This document shows positions 6,255 to 7,449 of a DNA stretch of 7,449 bases, in pieces. Where the stretch lies: positions 10,031 to 17,479 of the forward strand of contig JAGRMP010000325.1 in NCBI GenBank assembly GCA_020441225.1. Reading direction: 5' to 3'. The position numbers and the translations under genes are program-made. The stretch's first letter is position 1. Each line of letters begins with the position of its first letter. This DNA is from Maritimibacter sp. (GTDB lineage Bacteria; Pseudomonadota; Alphaproteobacteria; Rhodobacterales; Rhodobacteraceae). The notes under the pieces were generated by a model that had not been told where the DNA came from, did not search any database, and worked only from the letters and a program-made list of their open reading frames with translations.

Positions 6255-7310
6255 CTACTGTGTGAAACCGGCGAAACGGCGCACGCTCTGGCCGTCCTGG
6301 AGCCGGGCGACGCCGAGCGCGACGATTTCGACCCCGGCCTCGAGCCCGGAGGTGACGACCACCCGTCCGTCGTCGTCGGGCTGGATGTCGACCGGAACCA
6401 GGCGCAGCGTGCCGGTCTCGTCCTCGGGGCCGCCGTCGAACACCATCACGCTGGGACCGCCACCCGGGCCGAGGCGCACCGCGGTGGGCGGGATGATGAA
6501 GCCGCGGCCCTCGCTGTTGAGCGTGGCGACGATGGTCACCGAGGAGCCGGGCAGGATCGTCCGGCCCGGGGGCGGGGTCATGCCCATGGTCCAGATGAAA
6601 CTCTGGCCGACCTCGGAGGTTTCGGCCTCGAACTCGCGCGGCTCGACAGGAAAGGTCTCGTTGCTGCCGGGGAATTTGGCTTCGAGCTTGACCCGGGTGA
6701 GGTCGAAGATGTTGGACGCCTGGTAGAGCACCTCCGGCACCGCCACCTTGATGCGCAGTTCCGACATGTCATGCAGCCGGGCGATCCGGGTGCCGGCGCT
6801 GACGGTGGTGAAGTTCGGGATGTAGCGGGTCGAGACCAGCGCGTCGAACGGCGCGCGCAGCGTGGCGTGGCCGAGGGCGTATTCGGCGTTCTTCACCGCG
6901 ACCCGGGCAAGCGCCAGCTCGGTCTCGGCATCGTCGATGGCCACCTGGCTGACGGTTGTGCCGGCCAGGAGGCGCAGCCGTTCCATGGTACGCTCGGCCT
7001 GGTTCAGCCTGAGCCGCGCGCTTTGCAGGTCGAGCTCGAAGATCTCGAGATCGAGCTCGGCGATCACGTCGCCCTCGGCCAGGTTCATGCCCTCGATGAT
7101 CGGCAGAGACGCCACCTGGCCCGGCACCTGGAAGGCGATGTCCACCGTCTCGCGCGCGGCGACCCGGCCGAAGAAATTGCGCCTGAGGGTGATGTCGCCC
7201 TGACCCACCGGGACCAGTTTGACCAGCCGCGGTTCGTCATCTCCCAGAGCCGGAGCAGCCAGTGACAGGCTGGCGGCCAGTCCGAGGGCGATCAGGACGG
7301 GTTTGAACAT
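6255..7310 (-). CDS. RND efflux periplasmic adaptor subunit (membrane fusion protein)
   Basis: The 351-residue adaptor links the RND pump to an outer-membrane channel. It begins with a Sec-type signal peptide, MFKPVLIALG then a hydrophobic run, with likely cleavage around residues 21-23. No lipobox Cys is present, so it should be a soluble periplasmic protein rather than a lipoprotein. The first half of the lipoyl-like barrel-sandwich (about 57-87, with VPGQVASLPIIEGMNLAEGD) is followed by an alpha-helical hairpin (about 88-147, Leu/Arg/Glu-rich). The second lipoyl half is ATLRAPFDALVS (149-160). A beta-barrel (about 184-265) and a membrane-proximal domain (about 266-345) complete the protein. 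The chosen ATG is preceded by GGAGA five bases away and directly starts the signal peptide. The frame is open 37 codons further upstream, but that stretch is Arg/Pro-rich and would bury the signal peptide. It is the first gene of the pair with the RND pump. Confidence 0.94.
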   Translation of the reverse strand: MFKPVLIALGLAASLSLAAPALGDDEPRLVKLVPVGQGDITLRRNFFGRVAARETVDIAFQVPGQVASLPIIEGMNLAEGDVIAELDLEIFELDLQSARLRLNQAERTMERLRLLAGTTVSQVAIDDAETELALARVAVKNAEYALGHATLRAPFDALVSTRYIPNFTTVSAGTRIARLHDMSELRIKVAVPEVLYQASNIFDLTRVKLEAKFPGSNETFPVEPREFEAETSEVGQSFIWTMGMTPPPGRTILPGSSVTIVATLNSEGRGFIIPPTAVRLGPGGGPSVMVFDGGPEDETGTLRLVPVDIQPDDDGRVVVTSGLEAGVEIVALGVARLQDGQSVRRFAGFTQ

Positions 7311-7315
7311 CTGGG

Positions 7316-7320
7316 TCTCC
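7316..7320 (-). promoter_or_regulatory. Shine-Dalgarno site of the adaptor gene
   Basis: GGAGA on the - strand lies five bases before the ATG at 7310 and supports that start over upstream in-frame codons, which would place a charged extension before the signal peptide. The remaining 129 nt up to the window edge should carry the operon promoter, but I see no convincing -35/-10 pair or long operator palindrome there. Confidence 0.75.
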
Positions 7321-7449
7321 AGGCGGCGGATCGGGGCTGCGCGGTGTGCGCGGCATTGGGGGCTTCGGCAGGCGCGAGAGCGACCCGGCCCACGCTGCGG
7401 CGCCGAATCGTGAAATCGCATTGTTTCCGTATCCGGGATGGTACATGGA

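Noticed and set aside
4405..6726. A 773-codon open frame on the + strand antisense to the RND pump and adaptor
   Set aside because: Its translation is His/Asp/Arg/Gly-rich without family resemblance, and it crosses two well-supported genes on the other strand. Long antisense frames are expected opposite high-GC coding sequence.
7438..7446. Short ATG-GTA-CAT palindrome at the window edge as a possible operator of the efflux operon
   Set aside because: Arms of three bases are too short to support, and the neighbouring sequence is cut off.

Overview
The window is GC-rich chromosomal DNA that reads like an alphaproteobacterium, most likely Rhodobacterales. I base this on the codon bias, the tightly packed hisF-hisE pair, the HisF and HisE sequence style, and the TrmH-family methyltransferase next to a tRNA. 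This placement is inferred from sequence character, not from a database search. Most genes are ordinary housekeeping or efflux genes. I did not find a clear new multi-gene system; the less ordinary signals are in the RNA and intergenic parts.

Region 1 (1-560, + strand) is the end of a histidine operon: the C-terminal third of hisF, then hisE one base after its stop. Region 2 (561-645) is a short convergent gap filled by two near-adjacent, AT-rich, perfect hairpins with the same core and loop. They sit between hisE and a CoA-binding-domain gene (646-1071, - strand). Region 3 (1072-1327) separates that gene from rlmB. It holds a strong intrinsic terminator for - strand transcription, a further inverted repeat just before it, and a 10-bp inverted repeat spanning the rlmB stop. 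This could be the end of rlmB, a small RNA, or a leader of the CoA-binding gene.

Region 4 is rlmB (1328-2113, - strand), a 380-nt divergent gap with a plausible tRNA promoter, and a tRNA-Tyr(GUA) with encoded CCA (2494-2577, + strand) whose core lacks some usual conserved bases. Region 5 (2578-3060) is 483 nt with no gene I can support; it contains a 12-bp tandem duplication.

Region 6 (3061-7310, - strand) is a two-gene efflux operon: a periplasmic adaptor with a signal peptide, then, 8 nt later, a 1061-residue RND inner-membrane pump. Together they would form the inner-membrane and periplasmic parts of a tripartite proton-driven exporter. The outer-membrane channel and any regulator are not in the window; 7311-7449 is the upstream leader of this operon.
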